Shown piece after piece: positions 23,421 to 30,587 of a stretch of DNA of 34,054 bases. The position numbers and the translations under genes were made by a program. Source of the DNA: Kiritimatiellia bacterium (GTDB taxonomy: Bacteria > Verrucomicrobiota > Kiritimatiellia > RFP12 > UBA1067); NCBI GenBank assembly GCA_028684935.1, contig JAQUEX010000011.1:1-34054 (forward strand), written 5' to 3'. Below the pieces are notes generated by a model. The model made no database searches. It saw nothing but the letters and a program-made list of their open reading frames with translations, and was not told where the DNA came from. The first letter of the stretch is position 1. Each line of letters opens with the position of its first letter.

Positions 23421-24482
23421 ATGCAGAGGTTCAGTTGCGCAACTGTATGTGTAGCCATGATGGCGGTAGGAGGGCGTGCTATGGCGTATGAATCGATCTA
23501 TCCGCGAACGCCGGTCGGCACGCTGGAGATCAAGACGCTGCCGGCCCGCACCACGCTGATCGCGTCGGCGCCGGGCGATGCGTTCAAGGACCGCGGCGCG
23601 GCGTTCAGGCAGCTTTTCTCGTACATCAACGCGAACAAGGTCGCCATGAGCGTGCCGGTCGAGGCCTCGGCCTCCACCAACGAGATGGTTTTCCTGGTCG
23701 GCAGCGACGACAGCGAACGCGCGCTCGCCTCCGACAAGGGCGTCACCGTGCGCACGCTGCCGGAGGTGACGGTGTCCAGTATCGGCCTGCGCGGCGGCTA
23801 CTCGCGCAAGAATTACGAGAAGGGTGTGGCGCGCCTGCGCGCCTGGCTGGCGGCGCAGCCAGAGTGGCAGGCGGATGGCGAGCCGTATGCCGTGTATTGG
23901 AATTCGCCCTTCATGCCGGTCTTCCTGCGTAAATCGGAGATCCACCTGCCGGTGCGGCCCGCTGCGGCGTCGGCCGCGCTGCCGCCGTTCTACGGCTTCG
24001 CGGTGGAGACGATCGACGGCGCGCGCACCAACCTCACCCCGTACCGGGGGCAGGTCGCGCTTGTGGTGAATGTGGCCAGCCGCTGCGGTTTCACGAAACA
24101 GTATGCGGGGCTGCAGAAGCTGTACGAAAGCTATCGCGCGCGCGGCTTTGCGGTGCTCGGGTTTCCGTGCAATGACTTCATGGGGCAAGAGCCCGGAACG
24201 CACGAGGAGATCCGCGCGTTCTGCTCGGTGAACTTCGGGGTGACCTTTCCGCTCTTCGCCAAGATCCACGTCAAGGGCGCGGAGAAGCATCCGCTCTTTG
24301 CCTGGCTGACCGACGGCACGCGCCATCCCGGCCTGGGCGGCGAGGTGGCCTGGAATTTCAGCAAGTTTCTGGTCGGACGCGACGGCAGCCTGCTGGCGCG
24401 TTTCGGCTCGCGCACGGCGCCCGATGATCCCGCGCTGGTCGCGGCGGTGGAACAGGCGCTGTCGGCCGCGCCGCATCAATAG
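23421..24482 (+). CDS. Secreted SOUL haem-binding - glutathione peroxidase fusion
   Basis: The 353-aa protein has a signal peptide (MQRFSCATVCVAMMAVGGRAMA). A SOUL/HBP domain at about 25-168 includes YESIYPRTPVGTLEIK and the C-terminal PYAVYWNSPFMPVFLRKSE. A peroxidase domain at about 178-350 of the thioredoxin fold has peroxidatic C212 (NVASRCGFTKQY), FPCNDFMGQEPG (240-248), C258 at the position of the resolving cysteine in thioredoxin-dependent homologues, and W301-N302 (AWNFSKF). The usual Gln in FPCNQF is D242. It likely reduces peroxides in the periplasm, with the SOUL domain possibly binding haem or a tetrapyrrole. The ATG at 23421 follows AAGGTGG. It may be the last gene of the exporter run; 65 nt separate it from the oxidoreductase. 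Confidence 0.9.
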   Translation: MQRFSCATVCVAMMAVGGRAMAYESIYPRTPVGTLEIKTLPARTTLIASAPGDAFKDRGAAFRQLFSYINANKVAMSVPVEASASTNEMVFLVGSDDSERALASDKGVTVRTLPEVTVSSIGLRGGYSRKNYEKGVARLRAWLAAQPEWQADGEPYAVYWNSPFMPVFLRKSEIHLPVRPAAASAALPPFYGFAVETIDGARTNLTPYRGQVALVVNVASRCGFTKQYAGLQKLYESYRARGFAVLGFPCNDFMGQEPGTHEEIRAFCSVNFGVTFPLFAKIHVKGAEKHPLFAWLTDGTRHPGLGGEVAWNFSKFLVGRDGSLLARFGSRTAPDDPALVAAVEQALSAAPHQ

Positions 24483-24498
24483 TGTGGGGCGTGTATGA

Positions 24499-24524
24499 GG
24501 GGACTAAGTGTGGGGACTAAGTGT
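24499..24524 (+). repeat. Direct 13-bp tandem duplication
   Basis: GGGGACTAAGTGT occurs twice head to tail in the 57-nt gap between the converging SOUL-GPx and BatD-SH3 genes. A related GGGGACTCGGCAC lies at 10635-10647, just upstream of the flavoprotein promoter. GGGGAC-type intergenic motifs often accompany small transposases, but none is present here. Confidence 0.6.
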
Positions 24525-24539
24525 ACCGCATCGTCACCA

Positions 24540-25862
24540 CTATGGAGTAGCATCATGTTTGAGGGTGTCGGCATGTATCCAGCCGCAGCGGCCTGCGGCG
24601 TCAATGCGCACCCAGGGGCCGGACTGTTCGAGCGGCACGACCGTGCTGCCGGGGTTGAGCGTGAAGAGCGGCGCACCTGTTTGTGATGGCGCGAACCGCA
24701 CCTCCGCGCGCCGTGCGAGATGGCGCGTGGATAGCGTCGTCTTGCTCCGCAGCCGGTAGCCCATGCCTAGGCCGCCCGCCAGAATCAGCAACCCGACGCC
24801 CGCCGCGAGTACCCGGTGCGTGCCGGCCAGCAGGAAGAAGACGAAAAACGCCGCCAGGACGCCGCCGCCCGCCACCAGCAGCGGCACGCTGTGGCGCAGG
24901 GTCTGGTCCACCTGCTCGCGCGTGATGAGCTGCGCCTGAACGGCGGACACCGCCGGGCGCGCGGTGTCGATCACCCGCACCTCTTCGGCGGCGGCCGCAG
25001 CCGGCGCCGCGCCGAACGTCAGGCGGAACGGACCCGCCACGCTCTCTTCATACCGCTCAGTCGCAGGATTGAAGAAGCTGAAACGCGCCGCCGCGATCTC
25101 GGTGGCGTTGGTGCTCTGCGGAATGAAAACCTGCTCGCTCTTCAGATGCGCCGCCTCGCGCAGCAGCTCTTTCGGCGGATAGCTCTTGAAGAGCGGCGAA
25201 GCGGGCGGCACGGGCATGGCCGCCCGGTCGCCGAGCCAGCCCTCGCCGACCAGATCAAGAGAGAGCGTGATGATGTCGCCAGGCTGCACGATATGCTGCG
25301 AGAGCCGTCCGTTGAGGCGGAAATGTCCGATCGCGCCGGAGAAGTCGGCCGGACGCCCGGCTTCGGGCAACGGCCTGACGCGCAGCGTGAACGGCTCGAG
25401 CTGCTTCTGCTTGGGAAACGACTGCCAGTGCGAGAAGAAGCCGGCATTGCGCCGTTCGACCAGCATGCAGTGCACGTGCGGCTGAAAAACGCGGTCGATC
25501 GGCTGGTGGCAGCGCGCCTTGGCGATGAACCGGTGCACCGTGAAGGTCTGCGTGCCGCGCGTGACGCGGCTGCCGACGGCGGTTTCAAGCCGTCCGACTG
25601 TGATCAGCTCGGGATTGTTGGGGAAGTCGGTGATCCGCACATCCTCCACCTCGCTGCCGAACGTGACCTCAAGCTCAAAATGGATCTCGAACGCCTGGTT
25701 GACATAGAGCGCGTCGGGCACCGTCTTGAAACGTCCGCCCAGAATCTCGCCCGCCCGTACCGGCAGCGCAACCAGCAGCAGCAGACACAGCCAGCGCCCC
25801 GCCTTGCACCGCCACCCTCTTCCGCAGTCGGTTAGCGGCAGGGAAACACGATAATTTTGCAT
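24540..25862 (-). CDS. BatD-like protein with C-terminal SH3 domain
   Basis: The 440-aa protein starts with a charged n-region and a signal or anchor helix (RWLCLLLLVALPVRAGE). Two BatD-type beta domains follow; the second has the family signature RPADFSGAIGHFRL followed by QPGDIITLSLDLVGEGWLG. Two membrane helices lie at about 335-390 (SVPLLVAGGGVLAAFFVFFLL; VLAAGVGLLILAGGLGMGY). A C-terminal bacterial SH3 module has LNPGSTVVPLEQSGPWVRI and GRCGWIHADTLK. In BatE proteins of other bacteria the SH3 usually follows TPRs; here the domain sits on a BatD-like protein. The start is uncertain: ATG 25862 has no ribosome site. The frame stays open to an ATG at 26120 that overlaps the batE-like stop, but that would translate a heptamer array and two palindromes. 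Confidence 0.8.
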   Translation of the reverse strand: MQNYRVSLPLTDCGRGWRCKAGRWLCLLLLVALPVRAGEILGGRFKTVPDALYVNQAFEIHFELEVTFGSEVEDVRITDFPNNPELITVGRLETAVGSRVTRGTQTFTVHRFIAKARCHQPIDRVFQPHVHCMLVERRNAGFFSHWQSFPKQKQLEPFTLRVRPLPEAGRPADFSGAIGHFRLNGRLSQHIVQPGDIITLSLDLVGEGWLGDRAAMPVPPASPLFKSYPPKELLREAAHLKSEQVFIPQSTNATEIAAARFSFFNPATERYEESVAGPFRLTFGAAPAAAAAEEVRVIDTARPAVSAVQAQLITREQVDQTLRHSVPLLVAGGGVLAAFFVFFLLAGTHRVLAAGVGLLILAGGLGMGYRLRSKTTLSTRHLARRAEVRFAPSQTGAPLFTLNPGSTVVPLEQSGPWVRIDAAGRCGWIHADTLKHDATP

Positions 25863-25887
25863 CGCGGGTAAAAAGGACAGCAGGCCT

Positions 25888-25916
25888 GTCGGGAGCGCGG
25901 GCGTCCCCGCCCGCAA
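25888..25916 (-). repeat. REP-like element, inverted partner
   Basis: These 29 bp (GTCGGGAGCGCGGGCGTCC onwards, ending CCCGCAA) are the exact reverse complement of 25994-26022. The two copies face each other across 77 nt and can form a 29-bp perfect stem, as in paired REP (BIME-like) units. Confidence 0.85.
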
Positions 25917-25984
25917 CAACGTTTCATCAAAAGGTTTTGTGTTCGGGCTCTGAAAGCCAAAACGCGCAAAAGAATCTCGTACAG

Positions 25985-26041
25985 CCATTCGCCTTGCGGG
26001 CGGGGACGCCCGCGCTCCCGACTCTGCCCCGCCCAAAACAC
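25985..26041 (+). repeat. 57-bp REP-like element, copy upstream of BatD-SH3
   Basis: The element begins CCATTC, contains the GC-rich hairpin GCGGGCG/CGCCCGC, continues CTCCCGACT and ends CAAAACAC. It matches the copy at 28776-28832 at 50 of 57 positions by eye, with no gaps. Both copies lie in the same position relative to a BatD-type gene. Confidence 0.85.
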
Positions 26042-26084
26042 GCGCCCTGCTCGCTCTCCCCGGCCGCCAGCAGACGATCCCGCA

Positions 26085-26112
26085 TCCCTCTTCCCTCCTC
26101 CTTCCTCCTTCG
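26085..26112. repeat. Heptamer array after the batE-like gene
   Basis: Plus-strand units TCCCTCT, TCCCTCC, TCCTTCC and TCCTTCG run in register of 7, beginning 5 nt beyond the batE-like stop codon. Confidence 0.65.
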
Positions 26113-26116
26113 ACTC

Positions 26117-26785
26117 TCATGGTGCCGCCTCCGTATCGCTGGCTGAAGCGGCGAAGACGCGCGCGCCCCAGGTCGCTTCATCGTGCCGCTCATGCGTGAG
26201 CGTCATCAGGGTGGAGGCGGCAAAGACCACGGTGATCAACCCTCCGGTGAGCAGGCAGGTTTCAGCGAGGCTGCGCAGGAAGGCGCGGCCCGCGCCGCGA
26301 CGGCGCAGGAGCTGACAGAACACGCCCAGCCAGAAGAGGGTCCAACCGGCCAGGGCGGTGGCAGCGCGCACAGAGCAGGGAAAGGCGTAGTGCCAGAAAA
26401 AGGCGGTGCGCGACCAGGGAAGATCGGCCTGCGCGCGTCCGGTCTGGAGCGCAATCGCGGCGGCGAGCCCCTGGCGCGTTTCGGGCGTGGCGCCGAGATA
26501 ACGCTCGGCGCGCGCGAAGGCCGCCGCCGCGTTGGCGCCGTCGCCGGCCATGACCAGCACGCTGCCAAGATTCTGGAAGAGCGGTCCGTTGCGCACGCCG
26601 TCGGCGACCAGACGGTTGTAGGTGGCGGCGGCCTGGAGATAGCCCTCGGGCGTCGTGGCGGCCGCAGCCTGCGCACCGGCCTGCTCCCAGAGAAAGGCGC
26701 GGGCGGACTCATCCGTGGGAGCGGCGAACGAACAGGGCTTCGCAAGCAAGAAGACCCCGGCCACCACAAGCGCGACATGACGCAT
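26117..26785 (-). CDS. BatE-like TPR membrane protein
   Basis: From the ATG at 26785 the 222-aa protein starts with a signal peptide (MRHVALVVAGVFLLAKPCSFAA). TPR-like helices follow at about 30-115 (LQAAATYNRLVADGV, GPLFQNLGSVLVMAGDGANAAAAFARAERYL), as in BatE. Two membrane helices come next (AATALAGWTLFWLGVFC and LLTGGLITVVFAASTLM). The expected C-terminal SH3 is absent and is found on the next gene product instead. An ATG at 26836 adds 17 residues but is formed by a heptamer array and would bury the signal peptide. The TPRs probably bind other Bat proteins at the membrane (inference). The stop overlaps an ATG of the downstream frame (ATGA). Confidence 0.75.
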   Translation of the reverse strand: MRHVALVVAGVFLLAKPCSFAAPTDESARAFLWEQAGAQAAAATTPEGYLQAAATYNRLVADGVRNGPLFQNLGSVLVMAGDGANAAAAFARAERYLGATPETRQGLAAAIALQTGRAQADLPWSRTAFFWHYAFPCSVRAATALAGWTLFWLGVFCQLLRRRGAGRAFLRSLAETCLLTGGLITVVFAASTLMTLTHERHDEATWGARVFAASASDTEAAP

Positions 26786-26835
26786 GCCGGCTTCTGCACC
26801 CGTGCGTTCACATGCTCTTATGGGAAACAGTCTCA

Positions 26836-26856
26836 TCGTTATTCACTATTCGTTAT
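26836..26856. repeat. Heptamer array at the batD-batE junction
   Basis: Plus-strand units TCGTTAT, TCACTAT and TCGTTAT. The third contains the TAA stop codon of batD (read on the minus strand). Confidence 0.65.
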
Positions 26857-28832
26857 GAACTCTTAGCTTTTTCCGAGAGCGCCGCGTCGATAGCGGGCAG
26901 TAGCGTGGCTAGGTCGCTGACGATGGCGGTGGCCGGTGTGTCGGCATCGGGCCGGTAGAGGGCTTCGTCAAGGCGCGCCAGCAAGGTGCGGCATGCGTGC
27001 GCCGACGCATCCGGAACGCCGCGCCGGTTCAGCAGTTCGGCCGCGTCGGACGGCGTCAGCGCGCCGCCGGCCACATCGCAGCGTTCAGCCAGATAACTGC
27101 GCACGGCTTGCGCGGCGCGCGCCGGATTGTCTGTGCGCCGCAGCGCGGCGAGCGCACGCCGCAGCGCGCCGGCGTGACGGCGGCGGGCGCGCAGATGGGC
27201 GGCGAGCGCCGCGAACGGCGCGGCCAGCGCGGTCAGCAGCGCGAGCAGCGGGCCGGCCGCGAGCAGCGGCAGGACCAGGCGGTGACGCGGCAGCAGGGAA
27301 ACGGGGTGTGCGCCGCGCGCGTCGAGTGTGATGCCGGCCGGCAACGGGCGCGTGCGGCTGTCGAGCACGCCGGTCAAAGCGTCGGTGCCGTCTGCGGGAT
27401 CGGCCGTGGCGATCTGCGTGGTGGCGCGCGCCTGGATGGGAACCGGCGCGGTGGCGACGGTGCGGTAGGCGCGCACGGCGGTGTCGTAGTAGGCCAGGCG
27501 GATCGGCGGGAACTCCAGCGTGCCCTCGCGCGTTGGGCGCACGCGGTATTTGAAGCGCTTGCCGTTGGGCAGGGTGTCCGCGCTCACGTTGTCGTCGTAG
27601 ATGCGGAAGTCGCGCGTGAGTTCGGGCTGGAGGCTCAACAGCGGCGTGCGCAGGTTGGAGACGCTGATCGCGCCGGTGATCTCCAGGGTGAGCGTGAGGG
27701 GATCTCCGACTTTGCAGACGGTGGTGTCGAAGGCGGCGGTGGCCTGCATCTCTTTGCCGACCGAGCCGATGAACGTCTCGGGCCGTCCCTCGTCGGGCGG
27801 CGGCACGACCCGCACGGTGACGGCCGGGCCGATGGTGTAGATGTCGCGGGTCACGGCCTGGCGGTCGGCGGTGACGTCGCTGATGACAGTGCCTTTGAAA
27901 GAGAGCGGGCCGAAGGTGAACTCCCCCTCTTTGGTGGGCGTGTACTCAAGGGCGAGCGTGTAGGCGCGGTACTTCTTGCCATCGATGGTGACGCGCGAGG
28001 CCGGCAGGCGGAAGCGGATCGGGCGCGGACGGAAAGGATCGTCGTCGCCGAAGAGACGTCCGAAACCGCTGCTCATGTCGCGCGTCTTATAGTCGTTGAT
28101 CGCGAAGCCCGGCTGGCGTCCGCTCTGATCGATCAGGTTGTTGAGGATCTGGTTCAGGTCGGGGCTTTTGAGGCCGGGCGAGTCTTGTCGGATCTCCAGG
28201 AAATCGGCGGTGAGCTGGGGCAGCAGATTGGGGTGGAGCGGTTCGTTGCTTTCGGCGTAGGGATCGGGCAGTTCGGCGACCGCGACGGACAGGGTGACCG
28301 TGAAGGGCTCTTCGACCAGCACCGAGGTGGACGAGGCGCTGAGCGAGGCGATCACGCGATCCTGCCGCTCGATGCCTTTGACCTGCACCGAGGGGCCGGG
28401 CTCGGTGTAGCTCTTGCCGGCGACAGTCACGCGCACCGGTCCGGCGCGGTAAACGCCCTCGGCACCGGGTTTGATCTGATAGGCGAAAACACGGCCTTCA
28501 TAGGTTTCGCGCGTCATGCGGCCGTTGATGATCGAGATACTGGAACGGCTGTTGCTGTGCTGCCCGAGGAATTGGATCTCGGCCGGCGGCAGACCGGAGA
28601 GATCGGGCGCGTCCAACCCGCGATCGGCACCCTCGACCTCGATCGTAAGATTGAAGCTTTCGCCCAGATAGATGTTCTGCCGGCTGGGCGACACCTTCAG
28701 AGAGACATCGGCGAAGGCGGGAAAAGCGAGAAAGAACAGAAGCAGGACGGCGGAAAAGAAGCGGTTCGCTACCTGCCATTCAGAATGCGGGCGGGGACGC
28801 CCGCGCTCCCGACTTTGCTCCGCACAAAACAC
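26853..28832 (-). CDS. batD: BatD, oxygen-tolerance (aerotolerance) protein
   Basis: This protein of about 659 aa has a signal helix (NRFFSAVLLLFFLAFPAFA). Several Ig-like BatD domains follow, starting ADVSLKVSPSRQNIYLGESFNLTI and including RPETFIGSVGKEMQATAAFDTTVCKVGDPLTL. A membrane helix (LPLLAAGPLLALLTALAAPFAALAAHL) and a cytoplasmic helical tail complete it. BatD is an inner-membrane partner of the VWA proteins BatA/BatB. The start is odd: no ATG lies near the signal helix. The chosen GTG (28832) follows GGAGGG by 13 nt and is the first codon of a 57-bp REP-like element, which would encode the n-region FCAEQSRERGRPRPHSEW. A GTG at 28913 is the alternative. Either start means the repeat is translated. 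Confidence 0.88.
   Translation of the reverse strand: MFCAEQSRERGRPRPHSEWQVANRFFSAVLLLFFLAFPAFADVSLKVSPSRQNIYLGESFNLTIEVEGADRGLDAPDLSGLPPAEIQFLGQHSNSRSSISIINGRMTRETYEGRVFAYQIKPGAEGVYRAGPVRVTVAGKSYTEPGPSVQVKGIERQDRVIASLSASSTSVLVEEPFTVTLSVAVAELPDPYAESNEPLHPNLLPQLTADFLEIRQDSPGLKSPDLNQILNNLIDQSGRQPGFAINDYKTRDMSSGFGRLFGDDDPFRPRPIRFRLPASRVTIDGKKYRAYTLALEYTPTKEGEFTFGPLSFKGTVISDVTADRQAVTRDIYTIGPAVTVRVVPPPDEGRPETFIGSVGKEMQATAAFDTTVCKVGDPLTLTLEITGAISVSNLRTPLLSLQPELTRDFRIYDDNVSADTLPNGKRFKYRVRPTREGTLEFPPIRLAYYDTAVRAYRTVATAPVPIQARATTQIATADPADGTDALTGVLDSRTRPLPAGITLDARGAHPVSLLPRHRLVLPLLAAGPLLALLTALAAPFAALAAHLRARRRHAGALRRALAALRRTDNPARAAQAVRSYLAERCDVAGGALTPSDAAELLNRRGVPDASAHACRTLLARLDEALYRPDADTPATAIVSDLATLLPAIDAALSEKAKSS
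28776..28832 (+). repeat. 57-bp REP-like element inside the 5' end of batD
   Basis: This is the second full copy of the element at 25985-26041. On the minus strand it begins GTGTTTTG and stays open in the batD frame, giving the SRERGRPRP peptide before the signal helix. Confidence 0.85.
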
Positions 28833-28944
28833 ATTCTTGATCCGTCCCTCCGGCACCAACTGACAGCCGACGGGGTGAATCAGATTCTGCGTGTGTGTGA
28901 ACGTGTCTCTCACTTTGAACGACTCTCAGCAAGGCGCGCGACCG

Positions 28945-28972
28945 CCTTCATCCTTCATCCTTCTTCCTTCAC
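28945..28972. repeat. Heptamer array at the batC-batD junction
   Basis: Plus-strand units CCTTCAT (twice), CCTTCTT and CCTTCAC. On the minus strand the last unit supplies the TGA stop of batC, and the AAGGATG units could offer ribosome-site-like AAGGA. Confidence 0.8.
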
Positions 28973-30549
28973 CAGTCCCTCTCGCCCGGCGCCAGCGGAA
29001 TCTTGCGCATGCGCTCCTTTTTCTCCTCTTCGTGCTCCTTCTCGCGTTCGAGCGCCTTGCGCAGCAGCTCCTTGACGTCTTGCGGCGGTTCCGGCTTCTG
29101 CTCCTGCGGCTCAGGTTTCTGCTCCTGCTCTTGCTTCTGTTCCTGCTCCTGCTGTTGTTCCTGTTGCTGCTGCTCTTGATTTTGTTGTTGCTGCTGCTGT
29201 TGCTGATTCTGCTGTTGATTCTGGTTCGGCTTTTTGGGCAGCAGCTCGCGGATCTCCAGCAGATCCTTGAGCGCCTGCTCCTGCAGCGCGCGGCGCTCGG
29301 TCTCGGACGGTTTCTTTTCGACGAGTTCGGTTTGCAGCTTCTCGGCGTGCGCGGCGATCTCCTCGATCTTGGCCTTGTCTTCAGCAGTGAAGGGCGGCAT
29401 GTTGGTGTCGGCCTGCGCCTGCTGCATGTATTGGTCGGCCCACGCGGGGAAGCGTTCGCGGAAAAGGCGGGTAAGCTGCAGGGCTTCGGTCTGCGCGTCG
29501 CGCGATTCCATGTGCCTGAGCTTCAGGTTGTGAAGCGTGTTGCTCTGGCAGAGGATGTCCTCGTCGAGCGCGGCGTCGGGCGGTGCGACGGCCTTCCAGA
29601 AGGCGTAGACAAGCGGCTCGGCTTGCGCGGTGTCGGCGGCGGCTTCGGGCAGGAGATCCTGCAGCGCATCGGCCGCGCCCTTCATGCTGTCGCGCGCCAG
29701 CTCGATCTGCTGCGCGGCCTGCGCCTGCTGCTGCTCGTTGGTGACGGCCTGAAGCACCTGCTGCTTGAGCGGGATCCAAAGGTCGGCCTGCTGCCGCTGG
29801 CGCTTGGCCAGCGCTTCAGCCTTGGTGATCAGCGCCGGGGCGTCATTGGTGAAGAGGACGGCCGACTCCTCAAGCAGCGCGCGCTGTTCCGCGAGCAGGG
29901 TACCCATCAGCCGGTCCGCCGGGGTCTGGCCGTGCTCCGCCATCACCTTCGCGATGTGAGCGCTCTCGCGCGCCTCGGGCAACGGCGCGACCGCTCGCGT
30001 CAGATTGCGGTCGCGTCGCGCGTCCTGCGGCGCGTCGCGCAGCGCGCGCTGGAACGCGGCGGCTGCCTCTTCGAGTGCTTTGGCCTTGGCTTGCGGATCT
30101 TCAGCCCCGGCGGCGCGCGCCTGATCCATCAGAATCAGGCCGAGAAGCTCGCCGGCCCGCGCGCCGTTCTTGCGTGAGGCGAGCAGCGGTCTAAGGGTCT
30201 GCACCGCGTTAGTCGCGTCCTGTGCGGCATAGTAGGCGTACGCCGCGTTGTAGCGGTACTCCTCGGCCTCCTGAAGGTCCGCGCCGCGCGCGGCGGAGAG
30301 AAACGCTTCCGCCGCTTCTGCGTGCCGGCCTTTGCGCAGCAGCGCCTGCGCATCGCGCGCGCCGGCGCGGCCGGGGGCAACCACAACCGGCGGACGGTTG
30401 GTGGCAGGGGCGTCAGGGGAATTAGGAGTTAGGAATGAGGAATTAGGAGTCGGAGACGGTTGGGTCGGGGACGTTGAGACAGTGGGGCCTTGAGTCTGCG
30501 CGGAGGCGCACAGGCTGGCGAGAAGTAGACTGGTCAGAATGAACTTCAT
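28969..30549 (-). CDS. batC: BatC-like TPR protein with Gln-rich linker
   Basis: The 526-aa protein has a signal peptide (MKFILTSLLLASLCASAQT) and a Pro/Ser-rich linker at about 22-48, of which residues 33-44 (PTPNSSFLTPNS) are encoded by a heptamer array. TPR-type helices lie at about 65-190 (AQALLRKGRHAEAAEAFLSAA, AEEYRYNAAYAYYAAQDATNAV, GELLGLILMDQARAA), followed by long coiled-coil sequence. A Gln/Glu-rich tract spans about 437-490. The charged tail ends in LAPGERDW and matches BatC proteins, which carry the same Gln-rich stretch before a conserved C-terminal helix. BatC is thought to scaffold the BatA/BatB complex in the periplasm. No ribosome site is clear apart from AGGA in the upstream array. 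Confidence 0.85.
   Translation of the reverse strand: MKFILTSLLLASLCASAQTQGPTVSTSPTQPSPTPNSSFLTPNSPDAPATNRPPVVVAPGRAGARDAQALLRKGRHAEAAEAFLSAARGADLQEAEEYRYNAAYAYYAAQDATNAVQTLRPLLASRKNGARAGELLGLILMDQARAAGAEDPQAKAKALEEAAAAFQRALRDAPQDARRDRNLTRAVAPLPEARESAHIAKVMAEHGQTPADRLMGTLLAEQRALLEESAVLFTNDAPALITKAEALAKRQRQQADLWIPLKQQVLQAVTNEQQQAQAAQQIELARDSMKGAADALQDLLPEAAADTAQAEPLVYAFWKAVAPPDAALDEDILCQSNTLHNLKLRHMESRDAQTEALQLTRLFRERFPAWADQYMQQAQADTNMPPFTAEDKAKIEEIAAHAEKLQTELVEKKPSETERRALQEQALKDLLEIRELLPKKPNQNQQQNQQQQQQQQNQEQQQQEQQQEQEQKQEQEQKPEPQEQKPEPPQDVKELLRKALEREKEHEEEKKERMRKIPLAPGERDW
30417..30451 (+). repeat. In-frame heptamer array in the batC linker
   Basis: Units GGGAATT, AGGAGTT, AGGAATG, AGGAATT and AGGAGTC run in register of 7 within coding sequence. 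They encode residues 33-44 of BatC on the minus strand. The same unit types recur at 30560-30587 and 34016-34054. Confidence 0.85.
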
Positions 30550-30559
30550 GGCGGGGCCG

Positions 30560-30587
30560 ATTCCTAATTCCTAATTCCTGATTCCTG
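30560..30587. repeat. Heptamer array at the batB-batC junction
   Basis: Plus-strand units ATTCCTA (twice) and ATTCCTG (twice). Read on the minus strand they encode the last residues of BatB (QESGIRN) and supply its TAG stop codon at 30566-30564, 14 nt before the batC ATG. Confidence 0.9.

Noticed and set aside
26997-29075. Plus-strand open frame of about 690 codons opposite batD
   Set aside because: The sequence is Gly/Arg-rich with no domain and lies antisense to a well-supported BatD. It is a composition artefact.
28891-30177. Plus-strand frame with a long poly-Leu stretch resembling a membrane protein
   Set aside because: The Leu run is the antisense of the Gln/Glu-codon tract of batC, so the apparent membrane segment is not real.
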